A stretch of DNA of 50,984 nt from Pseudonocardiaceae bacterium (GTDB taxonomy: Bacteria; Actinomycetota; Actinomycetes; Mycobacteriales; Pseudonocardiaceae): NCBI GenBank assembly GCA_009379845.1, contig WHSZ01000042.1, positions 1 to 50,984 of the forward strand, read 5' to 3'. The notes under the pieces are model-generated. The model did not search any database. It was given only the letters and a program-made list of their open reading frames with translations, and was not told where the DNA came from. Both the position numbers and the translations under genes were made by a program. Positions 8,092 to 16,854 of the stretch are shown in pieces; position 1 is the stretch's first letter, and each line of letters begins with the position of its first letter.

Positions 8092-9303
8092 CTACCGAGA
8101 TTCGACCGGGTGCGGCGCACCCGCGAATACCGGGCGGGCCCGCCAGCCGTAGTTGAGCGCCACCAGCACGATCCCGGCTGCCGCGATCAGCAACCACACG
8201 GCGACCACCGCGACCAGCGCCGCCCAGCCGAACTGGCCGTACACCGCGGTACCCGCCGTCCCGCCGACGCTGCCGCCCGCGTAGTACGCGCACTGGTAGA
8301 AGCCGGACGCCTGGCCACGGGCATCCGCGGGCGCCGCCGCGCCGACCCACCCGCTCGCCGCCGAGTGCGCCCCGAAGAACCCCGCGGTGAGCACCACGAA
8401 CCCGATCGCGATCGGCCACACCACGTCCGGCAGGGTCAGCGCGATGCCGGCCAGTGTCACGGCGAGCCCCGCGAGCACCACCGGCGCGCGACCGTGCCGC
8501 TCGGCCAACCGCCCCGCCACCGGCGAGGTGAACGTGCCCGCCGCGTAGGACACGAACACCAGCGAGGCGACGGCGGGAGCGAGTGCGAGCGGCTCGCTGG
8601 TGAGCCGGAATCCGGCGGAGTTGTACAGCGCCACGAACGAGCCCATGGCCAGCGCGGCGACCGCGTACTGGGCGAGCAGCACGGGGCGGGCCAGCGCGGT
8701 GCGCAGTCCGGTGAAGATGCCACCGGACCGTCCGGTCGCGACCGGGTCCCTGCCGGGCAGCGCGATCACGAACACCACCGCGGCCAGCACGGCGAGCCCC
8801 GCGGTGGCGCCGAGCGCGCCGCGCCAGCCTACCCAGTCGTAACTCACCCCGGCGAGCAGCCGGCCGGACATCCCGCCCATGCTGTTGCCGGAAACCAGCG
8901 CGCCGAGCGCGATCCCGCGCCCGGTGCCGTCCAGCCGCTCGGCGAGATACGCCATCGCGGTGGCTGGCAACCCGGCAACGGCGATCCCGAGCACCGCGCG
9001 CAGCACGAGCAGCACCGGATAGTTCGGGGCGAACGCGCACGCCGCCGCCACCAGCACCGCGCCAAAGACGGAGCAGTACATCACCGGTCGCCTGCCGACC
9101 AGCTCGGACAGCGCGGCGAGCGGGAGCACCCCGACGGCCACCGCGGCTGTGGACACGCTCACCGCCAGCGAGGCACCTCCCGGCCGGAGCCCGAAGCTCT
9201 CCGCGAGGTGCGGCAGCAGCGGCTGCGGCGCGTACAGCAGGGTGAACACCGCGAACCCCGCGGCGGTAACCGCCACCGCGATCCGTGCCCGCGAACCAGC
9301 CAC
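8092..9303 (-). CDS. Major facilitator superfamily transporter
   Basis: 403 residues, about 12 hydrophobic helices. The loop between helices 2 and 3 carries LSELVGRRPVMY, the MFS signature A region, and the second half has the matching GRLAERHGRAPV. The start of helix 1 (GFAVFTLLYAPQPLLPHLAE) resembles the YnfM-type drug and metabolite exporters. Start is GTG 9303. The gene is divergent from a LysR regulator with a 64-bp gap, the usual layout for a regulator controlling its partner transporter. Transported compound unknown. High serine/alanine content and base use match neighbours. Confidence 0.92.
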   Translation of the reverse strand: MAGSRARIAVAVTAAGFAVFTLLYAPQPLLPHLAESFGLRPGGASLAVSVSTAAVAVGVLPLAALSELVGRRPVMYCSVFGAVLVAAACAFAPNYPVLLVLRAVLGIAVAGLPATAMAYLAERLDGTGRGIALGALVSGNSMGGMSGRLLAGVSYDWVGWRGALGATAGLAVLAAVVFVIALPGRDPVATGRSGGIFTGLRTALARPVLLAQYAVAALAMGSFVALYNSAGFRLTSEPLALAPAVASLVFVSYAAGTFTSPVAGRLAERHGRAPVVLAGLAVTLAGIALTLPDVVWPIAIGFVVLTAGFFGAHSAASGWVGAAAPADARGQASGFYQCAYYAGGSVGGTAGTAVYGQFGWAALVAVVAVWLLIAAAGIVLVALNYGWRARPVFAGAPHPVESR

Positions 9304-9312
9304 GGGAATTTA

Positions 9313-9346
9313 CGCTAAGCCGCGCTAATCAATACGTCCAATACGT
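9313..9346. promoter_or_regulatory. Direct repeats in the MFS/LysR intergenic region, candidate operator
   Basis: Two repeat pairs lie side by side: CGCTAA at 9313-9318 and 9323-9328 (10-bp period) and AATACGT at 9331-9337 and 9340-9346 (9-bp period). The gap is shared by the divergent MFS and LysR genes, so the LysR protein is the natural candidate to bind here. Classical LysR sites are T-N11-A inverted repeats, which these are not. Confidence 0.35.
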
Positions 9347-9367
9347 GAATGTGCGACGATTAATGCG

Positions 9368-10312
9368 ATGGCGAATGAATCTCTTTCTCCCGCCGAACGG
9401 CGCGAACCACCCGGCCCCGAACGACTCGCCGCCGCCATCGCGCCGAAGCTGGCGATGCTGCGCGCGCTGGACGACTACGGGCACATCACCAGGGCGGCCG
9501 AACAGCTCGATATACCGCAGCCCACCCTGAGCCGGCAGCTGGCCGCGCTCGGCGAGCAAATCGGCACGCCGGTGGTGGCGCGGGACGGGAGGGGGATCCG
9601 GCTCACCCGGATCGGGCGGCAGCTCAACGAGGCCGCCCGCACGTCTCTCGGCGAGCTGGAGGCGGGCTGCCGGCGAGTGGTCGAGGACCTCGACCCACGG
9701 CGCGGTCACGTGGTGCTGGGCTTCCTTTCCCTGCTCGGCCGTTCGCTGGTGCCCGAGCTGTTGCAGAGCTTCCGGGCACGCCACCCCGCGGTGCGGTTCA
9801 GCCTGCTGCAGTCTTCCCGGCTCGAAGTTCTGACCATGCTGCGCTCCGGCCGGGTGGACCTCGCGATGCTGGCGCCGCTGCCCTTCGAGTACCCCGAGCT
9901 GGACAGCATCCCGCTGACAAGTGAGGAGCTACGGCTGGTGGTTCCGCGATCGCACGCACTGGCGCGGCGGCGTGCGGTGCGGATGACGGAGCTGGCCGAG
10001 GAGGAGTTCGTTGGCCTGGTACTCGGCTACGGGCTGCGGCAGATCACCGATGAGCTGTGCGCGGAAGCCGGATTCGAGCCGAAGATGGCATTCGAAGGCC
10101 AGGAGTCCTACACCGTGCGGGGGCTGGTCGCGGCCGGGCTCGGGGTGGCCGTCCTGCCAGCCAGCGATCCACCGTTGCCCAGCGTGGCCGAAGTGCCGCT
10201 CACCCCGACGGTGTTCCGCACGATCGGGTTGAGCTGGCTCGGCGCCCAGCGCCTCACCCCCGCCGCACACGCCTTCCGCGAGCACGTACGCGACGAGGCG
10301 AGGAGTCTCTAG
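9368..10312 (+). CDS. LysR-family transcriptional regulator
   Basis: 314 residues. An N-terminal winged helix-turn-helix (KLAMLRALDDYGHITRAAEQ, LDIPQPTLSRQLAALGEQIG) begins after about 27 residues, a little later than usual. A periplasmic-binding-protein-like effector domain follows (HVVLGFLSLLGRSLVPELL, then RSGRVDLAMLAPLPF and VRGLVAAGLGVAVLPAS). ATG 9368 has no ribosome site. Divergent from the MFS transporter, which it probably regulates in response to that transporter's substrate. Effector unknown. Confidence 0.93.
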   Translation: MANESLSPAERREPPGPERLAAAIAPKLAMLRALDDYGHITRAAEQLDIPQPTLSRQLAALGEQIGTPVVARDGRGIRLTRIGRQLNEAARTSLGELEAGCRRVVEDLDPRRGHVVLGFLSLLGRSLVPELLQSFRARHPAVRFSLLQSSRLEVLTMLRSGRVDLAMLAPLPFEYPELDSIPLTSEELRLVVPRSHALARRRAVRMTELAEEEFVGLVLGYGLRQITDELCAEAGFEPKMAFEGQESYTVRGLVAAGLGVAVLPASDPPLPSVAEVPLTPTVFRTIGLSWLGAQRLTPAAHAFREHVRDEARSL

Positions 10313-10435
10313 CCGTCGGCAGGTCGCCGCGAGGGCCACGCGGTCCCGTGCTGGTTACCGATTTCAGACCGTCGCGCACGACTCCCGATTGAACTCGGAT
10401 GCCCATAATATTTTCTATGGGGGAGGATGTGCCTT

Positions 10436-10963
10436 ATGGCGGATGAATCTACCGCGAATTCGGACGGCGCCGTTTCCGGCTCCGCGAAACGCCGTGGACG
10501 CCTCCGGGTCAGTAAGAAACTTCGTATCACATTCGCGAAGTTCGCGGTAAGTTCCGCCGCCGCCACCGTGACGGGTCAGCTGATGCTCGTCCTGTTGTTC
10601 TGGACCCATTGGACGACGGCCGGGGTCTCCTCGGCGATCGCGTTCGTCGCGGGTGCGGTGGTCAACTACTTCGTCAACCGCCGCTGGACCTGGGGCCGGC
10701 GCGGGCGCGCGGCATTCCGGACCGAGCTGCTGCCCTACATCGCGGTTATCGGGGCGTACGGCGTCGGCACGGTTGGCATCACCAAGCTGGTGCATATGTG
10801 GATCGCACCGATGTTGGAGGACACCGCGTTTCGCGGGGTGGCCCTCAACGGCAGCTTCCTGCTGGCGACCGCGCTGCTGTTCCTGCTCAAGTTCGTACTA
10901 CTTGACCGCGTGTTCGGCGACCGCGGCGCAGCAGGTAATCGCGCGACCACGTCCCCGTCATAG
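10436..10963 (+). CDS. GtrA-family membrane protein
   Basis: 175 residues with four predicted membrane helices and the GtrA-family signature around AGAVVNYFVNRRWTWG between helices 2 and 3. ATG 10436 is preferred to ATG 10427 because GGGAGG (10421-10426) is nine bases before the former and touches the latter. Family members are thought to flip or help use polyprenyl-phosphate-linked sugars for cell-surface glycosylation. The gene converges on the membrane glycosyltransferase, and their coding ends overlap by 77 bp (10887-10963), which ties the two physically. The N-terminal 20 residues are charged and cytoplasmic. Confidence 0.88.
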   Translation: MADESTANSDGAVSGSAKRRGRLRVSKKLRITFAKFAVSSAAATVTGQLMLVLLFWTHWTTAGVSSAIAFVAGAVVNYFVNRRWTWGRRGRAAFRTELLPYIAVIGAYGVGTVGITKLVHMWIAPMLEDTAFRGVALNGSFLLATALLFLLKFVLLDRVFGDRGAAGNRATTSPS

Positions 10964-13196
10964 CCTTCGCGTAGTTGTAGCCGTAGACGAGGTTGTTGCC
11001 CTTCTTGGTGGTGCCGGCCGAGCGCACGTTCATGGTCATTGGCTGCTCGCGGTAGCGCGCACCGAGCGCGAGCAGGCCGAGCATCAGCTCCGAAGACTGG
11101 TACTGGGGCTGCTGCAACCGCACCTCGCAGGCCAGCTCGGCACGGATGCCGCGGAAACCGAACGAAGTGTCGGTGATCCGCCTGCGGGCGAGCACGCTCG
11201 CCAGGATCGCGAAGACCCTGGTCCCGAGCCAGCGCACCCTGTCCGCCGCGTGTTCCTCACCGAGCCGGCGTGAACCGCTCACGAAATCCGCCTCGTCGTG
11301 GGCCAGCGGTTCGAGCAGCATTGGCAGCTCGTTGATGTCGTACTGGCCGTCCGCGTCGGTGGTGACCACGTAGCGGGCGCCGTTCTGGCCGGCCAGCTGG
11401 TAGCCGAGCCGCAACGCGGCGCCCTGCCCCCGGTTGGTCGGCGCCACACAGGTGTACGCGCCGTGCTCACGGGCGACCCGCGCGGTCTGGTCCTTACAGC
11501 CGTCCGCGACAACCAGCACGTCCACGGACATCCCGCAGCTGCTGGACGGCAACCCGTCCAGCACGGGGCCGAGGCCGTCCTCCTCGTTGTACGCGGCGAT
11601 CACGATGACCACCGGGGAGAAGCGCACATTGCCGTAACGCGCGGAAAACTCCCGCAGCGCGGCCATGTCCACCGGGTCGGGGAAGGGGTTCAGCTTGGCC
11701 CGTTTCGCCTTCAGTGGCTGTGGTCGGCGCGCGGGTCCCACCAACGCCGTGATGCCGAGCACGCCGGCAAGGGGCAGCAACGCCAGCGCGGGCAGCTGAT
11801 AGCGCCAGGAGAACTCGTACACCGCGGAGGCGAACAGCACGGTGAACGCGAGCCCGGTCGGCAGCAGTGCGGCGGCTCGGATCCCGGAGTGCCGCGCCCG
11901 CCCGATGCCGAGCCCGCCGATCGCCCCGAGCGCCCCGAACACGGCGAGCAGCGTGCCGGGCGTGTAGCCCATGTTCAGCTGGTACCCGCGTAGCAGCACC
12001 GCGGCCAGCGTGTTCGCGTGCGGCTTCTCGCCGCTGAACTCGAGCGCGTGCTCTTCCGCCTCGCCCGGCTTACCGAAGATCGGATAGTCGGTCTGGAATT
12101 GCCAGCGATCGAGCGGAACGTCATGTGGCGAACTCGTTCTCGTCGGCGCGAATCCCTTCATGAAATCGGTGAGGATTCCGCCGATCATGTCCAATGGCTG
12201 GGCGCGATAAACGGCGAGTCCGAATTGTCGCTGCAATTCCGGAACGTCCCAGTCGGCGGGGAATTGCGATCGCCATTGCTCATTCGCGCCGGTATGCGAG
12301 TAATGATCAATAGAAAGGCGTTGCCCTTGTGGCTCGGCCGGGCACATCGCACGAACTTCGGGGGACACGTTCAGCTTGTCGCAGTTCGCCTCCACGGCAG
12401 CGCGGCCGTACAGCGTGTTCGTCACATGCCCTGTGAAGCCCGGATAGCCGATGGAGACCCAGAAGTAGCCGAGGTAGGCGGCGAGCACCACCGCGAATCC
12501 GGCGAGTCCGGCCGCGCACCGCTTCCAGATGCCCGTCCAGCCGGCCCTGCTGCGCCAGGCACCGCCGACGATCACCAGGTAGCCGAGCAGCGGCACGATC
12601 ATCGCGACGGAGATGACCCGGAAGATCGAAGCCAGGCCGAGGATGGCACCGGCGAACACGATCCGGCGGGTGTTCGGCACGCCCCGGCCGATCAGCAGCC
12701 ACATCGACAGCACGACCAGCGCCTGCATCCAGACGTCGGTCATGATGTTCTGTTCGATCTGCAGCTGGTAGCCGTCCAGCAGGATCGGCGCGGAGGCAAC
12801 CGCGGCCAGCCAGCGGCGTGCGCCGTGCCGCCTGGCCAGCGAGTAGATCGCCACACCCATGCCGATCCCGACCAGGTGCTGGACCAGCGTGACGAGCTCG
12901 AGATTGCCGAACCACAGCAGTGGTCGCAGCACGAAAGCCTCGTAGCCGATCGGGTTGACCCCGCCCGGCCACAGGTCATCGACGTTGCTCAGGTAACGGA
13001 ACGAGTCGATGTAGAGGATCGCCGGCTGATAGGCGACCATCGTCAGCACCCGAAGTGCCACCCCGATCGCGAGCAGGGTGCTGAGCACCCAGTGTCGGCG
13101 TAGCAGGACGCCCACCCTGCGTAGCCGCGTCTGCGGCACGACAGGCTTCAGGGGGGCGACGACCTCGGTAGGCTTGGCTGCGACATCACTGCTCAC
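10887..13196 (-). CDS. Fusion of polytopic membrane region and GT2 glycosyltransferase
   Basis: 769 residues. The first ~500 hold about ten hydrophobic helices with an extracytoplasmic loop and resemble ArnT/PMT-type or GT87-type glycosyltransferases that use polyprenyl-phosphate sugars (ILYIDSFRYLSNVDDLWPGG after helix 1). From about residue 530 a cytoplasmic GT2 domain begins: VVIVIAAYNEEDGLGPVLDG, VLVVADGCKDQTARVA, TNRGQGAALRLGYQLA and the DXD-type TTDADGQYD. This is the dolichol-phosphate-mannose-synthase type. One protein could make the lipid-linked sugar and transfer it. GTG 13196 starts two bases after the epimerase stop. Sugar and acceptor unknown. The 12100-12330 part is locally less GC-rich. 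Confidence 0.85.
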   Translation of the reverse strand: MSSDVAAKPTEVVAPLKPVVPQTRLRRVGVLLRRHWVLSTLLAIGVALRVLTMVAYQPAILYIDSFRYLSNVDDLWPGGVNPIGYEAFVLRPLLWFGNLELVTLVQHLVGIGMGVAIYSLARRHGARRWLAAVASAPILLDGYQLQIEQNIMTDVWMQALVVLSMWLLIGRGVPNTRRIVFAGAILGLASIFRVISVAMIVPLLGYLVIVGGAWRSRAGWTGIWKRCAAGLAGFAVVLAAYLGYFWVSIGYPGFTGHVTNTLYGRAAVEANCDKLNVSPEVRAMCPAEPQGQRLSIDHYSHTGANEQWRSQFPADWDVPELQRQFGLAVYRAQPLDMIGGILTDFMKGFAPTRTSSPHDVPLDRWQFQTDYPIFGKPGEAEEHALEFSGEKPHANTLAAVLLRGYQLNMGYTPGTLLAVFGALGAIGGLGIGRARHSGIRAAALLPTGLAFTVLFASAVYEFSWRYQLPALALLPLAGVLGITALVGPARRPQPLKAKRAKLNPFPDPVDMAALREFSARYGNVRFSPVVIVIAAYNEEDGLGPVLDGLPSSSCGMSVDVLVVADGCKDQTARVAREHGAYTCVAPTNRGQGAALRLGYQLAGQNGARYVVTTDADGQYDINELPMLLEPLAHDEADFVSGSRRLGEEHAADRVRWLGTRVFAILASVLARRRITDTSFGFRGIRAELACEVRLQQPQYQSSELMLGLLALGARYREQPMTMNVRSAGTTKKGNNLVYGYNYAKAMTGTWSRDYLLRRGRRTRGQVVRT

Positions 13197-13198
13197 GG

Positions 13199-14173
13199 TC
13201 AACCTGCCACTCGCTCCCGTTCGGCGGCGAGGAAGTCCCGCCACACAGTTTGCAGACCATCGACGAGGGTTACTTCCGGTTTGTACCCAAGATCCTCTTC
13301 AGACCTGGTGATGTCCACGATAACGGCCGGCATTTCGCCGGTTTTGGCCGGCACGTGCTCGGTCGGCAATTCTGCCCCGGTTACCTCACGCACCGCATCG
13401 ATCATTTCGAGGACGCTTATTGAGTACCCGGCGCCGATAATGGCGGGTCCGGTGAACGCCTGGGTCCAGGCCCGCAGGATGCCCTGCACAACGTCGTCGA
13501 TGTGCACGAGGTCGCGCCGCTGCTCACCGTCGCCGTAGACCTGCACGGTCTCGCCGGACAGTGCGGCCCGCATCATGCGCGGCACGAAGCTGTCCTTGTG
13601 GCCCATTCCTGGCCCGTAGATGTTCGTGAAGCGCAACGCGCAGTTTGCCATACCGTAAGCACCCGCGTAGCCGGACAGCAGCATTTCGCAGGCCGCCTTG
13701 GTCGCGCCGTACGGGGTGAGCGGGTTCAGCGGGTTCCGCGTGGTGATCTTCGACCCGCCGACGTCGCCGACCACCGCGTTGGTGGAGGCGAGCACGAACC
13801 TGCCAACGCCCCGAATCCGCGCCAGTTCGAGCAGCTCGTGGGTGAGCCGCACGTTGTTGCTGAAGGTTTCGTTCGGCTGCTCGGCCGACTTGAGCACCGA
13901 GGTGATCGCCGCGAGGTGCACAACGCCCGCCGTGTCGTCGGTGAACGCGGCCTCCCGCACCTCCGGGTCCCGCAGATCGCCGAGCACGGTCTTGATCCCG
14001 GGATCGTCGGTCTCGAAGGGCTTCAGATCGGCCACCGTGACCGGTACGCCGTGGGCCCTGAACGCGGCCACGACCGAGCGTCCAACGAAACCAGCACCAC
14101 CGGTGACCAGCACCCGCTGGTCGCGAAGTTCGGAGGTGAATTCAATTCCAGAAGGGGTGTCCGGTGTTGTCAT
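13199..14173 (-). CDS. NAD-dependent epimerase/dehydratase (extended SDR)
   Basis: 324 residues. Rossmann motif VLVTGGAGFVGRSVVAAFRA near residue 22; catalytic YGATK (Y-x3-K) near residue 150 with the preceding serine in VLASTNAVVG; substrate region FTNIYGPGMGHKDSF and RRDLVHIDDVVQG. Such enzymes epimerise or dehydrate UDP/GDP sugars. The gene lies two bases before the glycosyltransferase fusion and ten bases after pepA. ATG 14173 is chosen over TTG 14182; a TAGATT -10 box ends seven bases before it, which suggests a leaderless transcript. Substrate sugar cannot be read from sequence. Confidence 0.9.
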   Translation of the reverse strand: MTTPDTPSGIEFTSELRDQRVLVTGGAGFVGRSVVAAFRAHGVPVTVADLKPFETDDPGIKTVLGDLRDPEVREAAFTDDTAGVVHLAAITSVLKSAEQPNETFSNNVRLTHELLELARIRGVGRFVLASTNAVVGDVGGSKITTRNPLNPLTPYGATKAACEMLLSGYAGAYGMANCALRFTNIYGPGMGHKDSFVPRMMRAALSGETVQVYGDGEQRRDLVHIDDVVQGILRAWTQAFTGPAIIGAGYSISVLEMIDAVREVTGAELPTEHVPAKTGEMPAVIVDITRSEEDLGYKPEVTLVDGLQTVWRDFLAAERERVAG

Positions 14174-14180
14174 CGCGCGC

Positions 14181-14186
14181 AATCTA
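14181..14186 (-). promoter_or_regulatory. -10 box of the epimerase gene inside the pepA stop codon
   Basis: On the minus strand TAGATT (14186 to 14181) is a TANNNT box whose TAG is the pepA stop codon. Seven bases separate it from ATG 14173. The epimerase may thus be started as a leaderless mRNA as well as being read through from pepA. Confidence 0.4.
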
Positions 14187-15803
14187 CCGTGTTGCCTCTC
14201 TGCGGTTTACAGCGAACTCGATCAGGGTGCGCGCGGCAAAGCCCGTCGCGCCGGAAACGACCTCGTCATAGGCCCGTTCGGCGCGAGCCGGACCGGCGAT
14301 ATCAAGGTGTGCCCAGGATAGATCATCGGTGAATTCGCGCAAGAATAACGCCGCTGTAATACCGCCAGGGCCCGGCGGGCACTGCCGCACATCACCGAGC
14401 TCACCGCGGACAGCGTCCGCGTGGTCGTCGAGCAGCGGCATCCGCCACCACGCCTCGCCGACCCGCTCGCCCGCCGTACGGATCTGTTCCGCGAGTGCCT
14501 CGTCGGCGCTGAACAACCCGCCGGTGCGCAATCCGAGCGAGACCTTCATGGCACCGGTCAGGGTGGCGACGTCCACCATCACGTCGGGCTTGAGCCGGTG
14601 CGCGGCATAGGCGAGCGCGTCCGCGAGCACCAGCCTGCCCTCGGCGTCGGTGTTGGTGATCTCGGTGGTGGTGCCGCCGTACTGCCGAAGCACGTCGCCG
14701 GGCCGGTACGCGGACCCGGAGATGTGGTTCTCCGCGCACGGCACCAGGCCGGTGACCCGGATCGGTAGGCGCAGCGCGGCGATCCCGCGCAGTGCGGCGA
14801 TGACCGCGGCGCCACCTGACATGTCGGTGCGCATCAGGTGCATACCGTCGGCGGGCTTCACCGAAAGGCCGCCGGTGTCGAAGGTGATGCCCTTGCCGAC
14901 CAGCACCAGGTGTTCCGTGGCTCCGCGGGGACGCCAGCTCAGCTCGACCAGCCTTGGCGGGCTGGCCGATCCGCCGCCGACCGCGAGGGTGCCGCCGAAC
15001 CGGTGCTCGGTGAGCCAGCGCTCGTCGTGCACCTCGGCGTGCAAACCTGGCACGCCGTGCACGGTGCGGACCGCGGTCCGGGCCAGCCAGTCCGGGTTCT
15101 TCACGTTGGACGGCGCGTTGGCCAGATCGCGGGCCAGCGAGCTGGCCGCGGCCAGCTCGCTCGCGTACCCGATGGTGGCTGGCAGTTCGTCGAGGCCGGC
15201 CGGCTGGGCGCGGACCAGCCGTATCTCGCTGGTGTGCTGCTGCGGCCGGTCCTGGCTGACCACGAACCGGTAGCCACCGAGCCGCAAGCCGAGCACGAAG
15301 CCGGCCAGCTGCTCGGGCTCGATCTCCTCGGGCAGCTCGACAGCCACCACCCTGGCGGCCCTGCGGCCGGCCTCGATCTCGTGCTCCGCGTGCCCGTCCA
15401 GCCGGCGGATCAGCGCGGCACCCGCGCAGCGCCAGTCGGCGGCGCTGCCGTCGCCGACGCCGAGAAGCCAGCGAACGTTCGCGCCGCCGCCGTGCACCCG
15501 GTGCAGCTCGGCCGCCTTACCGGACGGGCGCACCTCGTCCAGCCAGCCGGCCGGCAGCGCGCCGGCCGCCGGACCAAATCGCGGGCCGGCGCCGTCGTCC
15601 TCGTCGGCGCTCTCGTTGCGGGCTTTGCCTGCCGGTGCGGCGGCCACCACGACACGGGGCACGCCGCGGCCGGGTTCGGCGGTGAGTTCAACGGTGGGAA
15701 GCCGGGTGGGCACCGGAGGGAGCGCCGCGTCCCGGCGCGGTACCCGCGTACCGGGCGGCTTGGCGGCGGGTGCCTTGGCTGTGCGGGCCTCGGTTGCGGC
15801 CAC
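14184..15803 (-). CDS. pepA: Leucyl aminopeptidase, M17 family
   Basis: 539 residues. GTG 15803 is chosen because GGAGG (15817-15813) lies nine bases upstream; the frame is open further up but without support. The C-terminal catalytic domain has VGKGITFDTGGLSVKPADGM (Lys and Asp metal ligands) and the family signature NTDAEGRLVLADALAYA (Asp and Glu ligands). The N-terminal ~200 residues form the less conserved hexamerisation domain. Cytoplasmic enzyme that removes N-terminal residues from peptides using two metal ions. Length is typical for actinobacteria. It may be the first gene of a unit with the epimerase and glycosyltransferase, although its function is housekeeping. Confidence 0.94.
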   Translation of the reverse strand: MAATEARTAKAPAAKPPGTRVPRRDAALPPVPTRLPTVELTAEPGRGVPRVVVAAAPAGKARNESADEDDGAGPRFGPAAGALPAGWLDEVRPSGKAAELHRVHGGGANVRWLLGVGDGSAADWRCAGAALIRRLDGHAEHEIEAGRRAARVVAVELPEEIEPEQLAGFVLGLRLGGYRFVVSQDRPQQHTSEIRLVRAQPAGLDELPATIGYASELAAASSLARDLANAPSNVKNPDWLARTAVRTVHGVPGLHAEVHDERWLTEHRFGGTLAVGGGSASPPRLVELSWRPRGATEHLVLVGKGITFDTGGLSVKPADGMHLMRTDMSGGAAVIAALRGIAALRLPIRVTGLVPCAENHISGSAYRPGDVLRQYGGTTTEITNTDAEGRLVLADALAYAAHRLKPDVMVDVATLTGAMKVSLGLRTGGLFSADEALAEQIRTAGERVGEAWWRMPLLDDHADAVRGELGDVRQCPPGPGGITAALFLREFTDDLSWAHLDIAGPARAERAYDEVVSGATGFAARTLIEFAVNRREATR

Positions 15804-15919
15804 TGGCGAGAACCTCCGTGCGAATGTAGCGCGACCCCGGCTTCGCGCCAGTGGAAACCGGGGCCATCCCGTACCTGGGAGCACGACGCCGACCGCGGCG
15901 ACCGTGCGTCGGCAAAACG

Positions 15920-16087
15920 TCAGTTCCCGGTCGTCTTCAGTGCCTCTGCCAGTGCCGTGGCTTCCTCCGATGACATCTCAACGACCAGCCGTCCTCCCCC
16001 TTCGAGTGGTACGCGCATCACGATGCCCCGCCCCTCCTTCGTGACCTCGAGGGGACCGTCACCGGTCCGGGGCTTCATGGCCGCCAT
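15920..16087 (-). CDS. Small conserved actinobacterial protein, DUF3117
   Basis: 55 residues starting MAAMKPRTGDGPLEVTKEG, with the rest (RGIVMRVPLEGGGRLVVEM, EEATALAEAL) filling the whole DUF3117 family length. ATG 16087 follows a good GGAGGGAG site. The function is not known. In Mycobacterium tuberculosis the homologue (Rv1211c or similar) lies beside tag and the gpgS region, exactly as here. A longer reading of the frame from 16132 is unsupported. The 194-bp gap between this start and the tag end probably holds its promoter, but I could not fix a -10 box. Confidence 0.9.
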   Translation of the reverse strand: MAAMKPRTGDGPLEVTKEGRGIVMRVPLEGGGRLVVEMSSEEATALAEALKTTGN

Positions 16088-16281
16088 AGCGTGCTCCCTC
16101 CGTCTTAGCTGCGCACCCGGCTGAAGCGACAATCACCGGGTTCCGCTCCATTCTCCCCTATCCAGGTTCGAACTGCGAAAACGGCCGATCTTTTCGTGTC
16201 GCGCGTGGCCATGGCCAGCTCGCCCACGGTTTTGCCGCAACGGGCCCGTTACCGGCGCTCGGCGCGGCGAATGGCCTTCGG

Positions 16282-16854
16282 TCAGGAAGCCCGCCAGCAG
16301 CCGACGAGGTGATCATCGACCATGCCGGTCGCCTGCATCAGCGCGTAGCACGTGGTGGGGCCGACGAACGCGAAACCGCGCCGCTTCAGCTCCTTGGCCA
16401 TCGCCTTCGACTCGGGCGTCACGGCCGGCACGTCCTCGATGGTGCGCGGCCGTGCCCGGCGCGAGGCGTCCGGCGCGAACGACCACAGCAGCTCGTCAAG
16501 CGGCACGTCCAGCTCCAGCACCGCGCGCGCGTTGCGCACCGCCGCCTCGATCTTGGCGCGGTTGCGGACGATGGACTGATCGGCGAGCAGCCGCCGCACG
16601 TCGTCCTCGCCGAACTCGGCCACCCGCAGGGGATCGAACCGGGCGAACGCTCGCCGGAACGCCTCCCGCTTGCGCAGGATCACCAGCCAGGACAACCCGG
16701 ACTGGAACGCCTCGAGGCACACCCGCTCGAACATGGCCTGCTCGCCGTGCAGCGGCACGCCCCACTCCTCGTCGTGATACGCGATGTACTCGGGGTCCGT
16801 GGTGCTCCACACGCATCGAAGCGGCCCGCCGTCGCCGGAGGTCCGCGCCGTCAT
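16282..16854 (-). CDS. tag: DNA-3-methyladenine glycosylase I
   Basis: 190 residues. RCVWSTTDPEYIAYHDEEWG is the Tag N-terminus with the zinc-binding cysteine and the YHDEEWG motif; SGLSWLVILRKREAFRRAF and GFAFVGPTTCYALMQATGMV follow, with the C-terminal DDHLVGC supplying the remaining zinc ligands. The enzyme removes 3-methyladenine from alkylated DNA. ATG 16854 overlaps the stop of the SRPBCC gene by four bases (ATGA), so translation is probably coupled. The order DivIVA-like, then tag, near gpgS is the mycobacterial one. Confidence 0.95.
   Translation of the reverse strand: MTARTSGDGGPLRCVWSTTDPEYIAYHDEEWGVPLHGEQAMFERVCLEAFQSGLSWLVILRKREAFRRAFARFDPLRVAEFGEDDVRRLLADQSIVRNRAKIEAAVRNARAVLELDVPLDELLWSFAPDASRRARPRTIEDVPAVTPESKAMAKELKRRGFAFVGPTTCYALMQATGMVDDHLVGCWRAS

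Noticed and set aside
10389..10411. TTGAAC and TAATAT as a sigma-A promoter of the GtrA gene
   Set aside because: Only 11 bases separate the two boxes; the -10-like box may still be real, but the pair is not.
12018..13103. A 361-codon plus-strand frame over the glycosyltransferase
   Set aside because: No hydrophobic pattern or motif; antisense to a gene with clear helices and GT2 motifs.
14838..16124. A 428-codon plus-strand frame over pepA
   Set aside because: Antisense to pepA and DUF3117; composition is that of a shadow frame.
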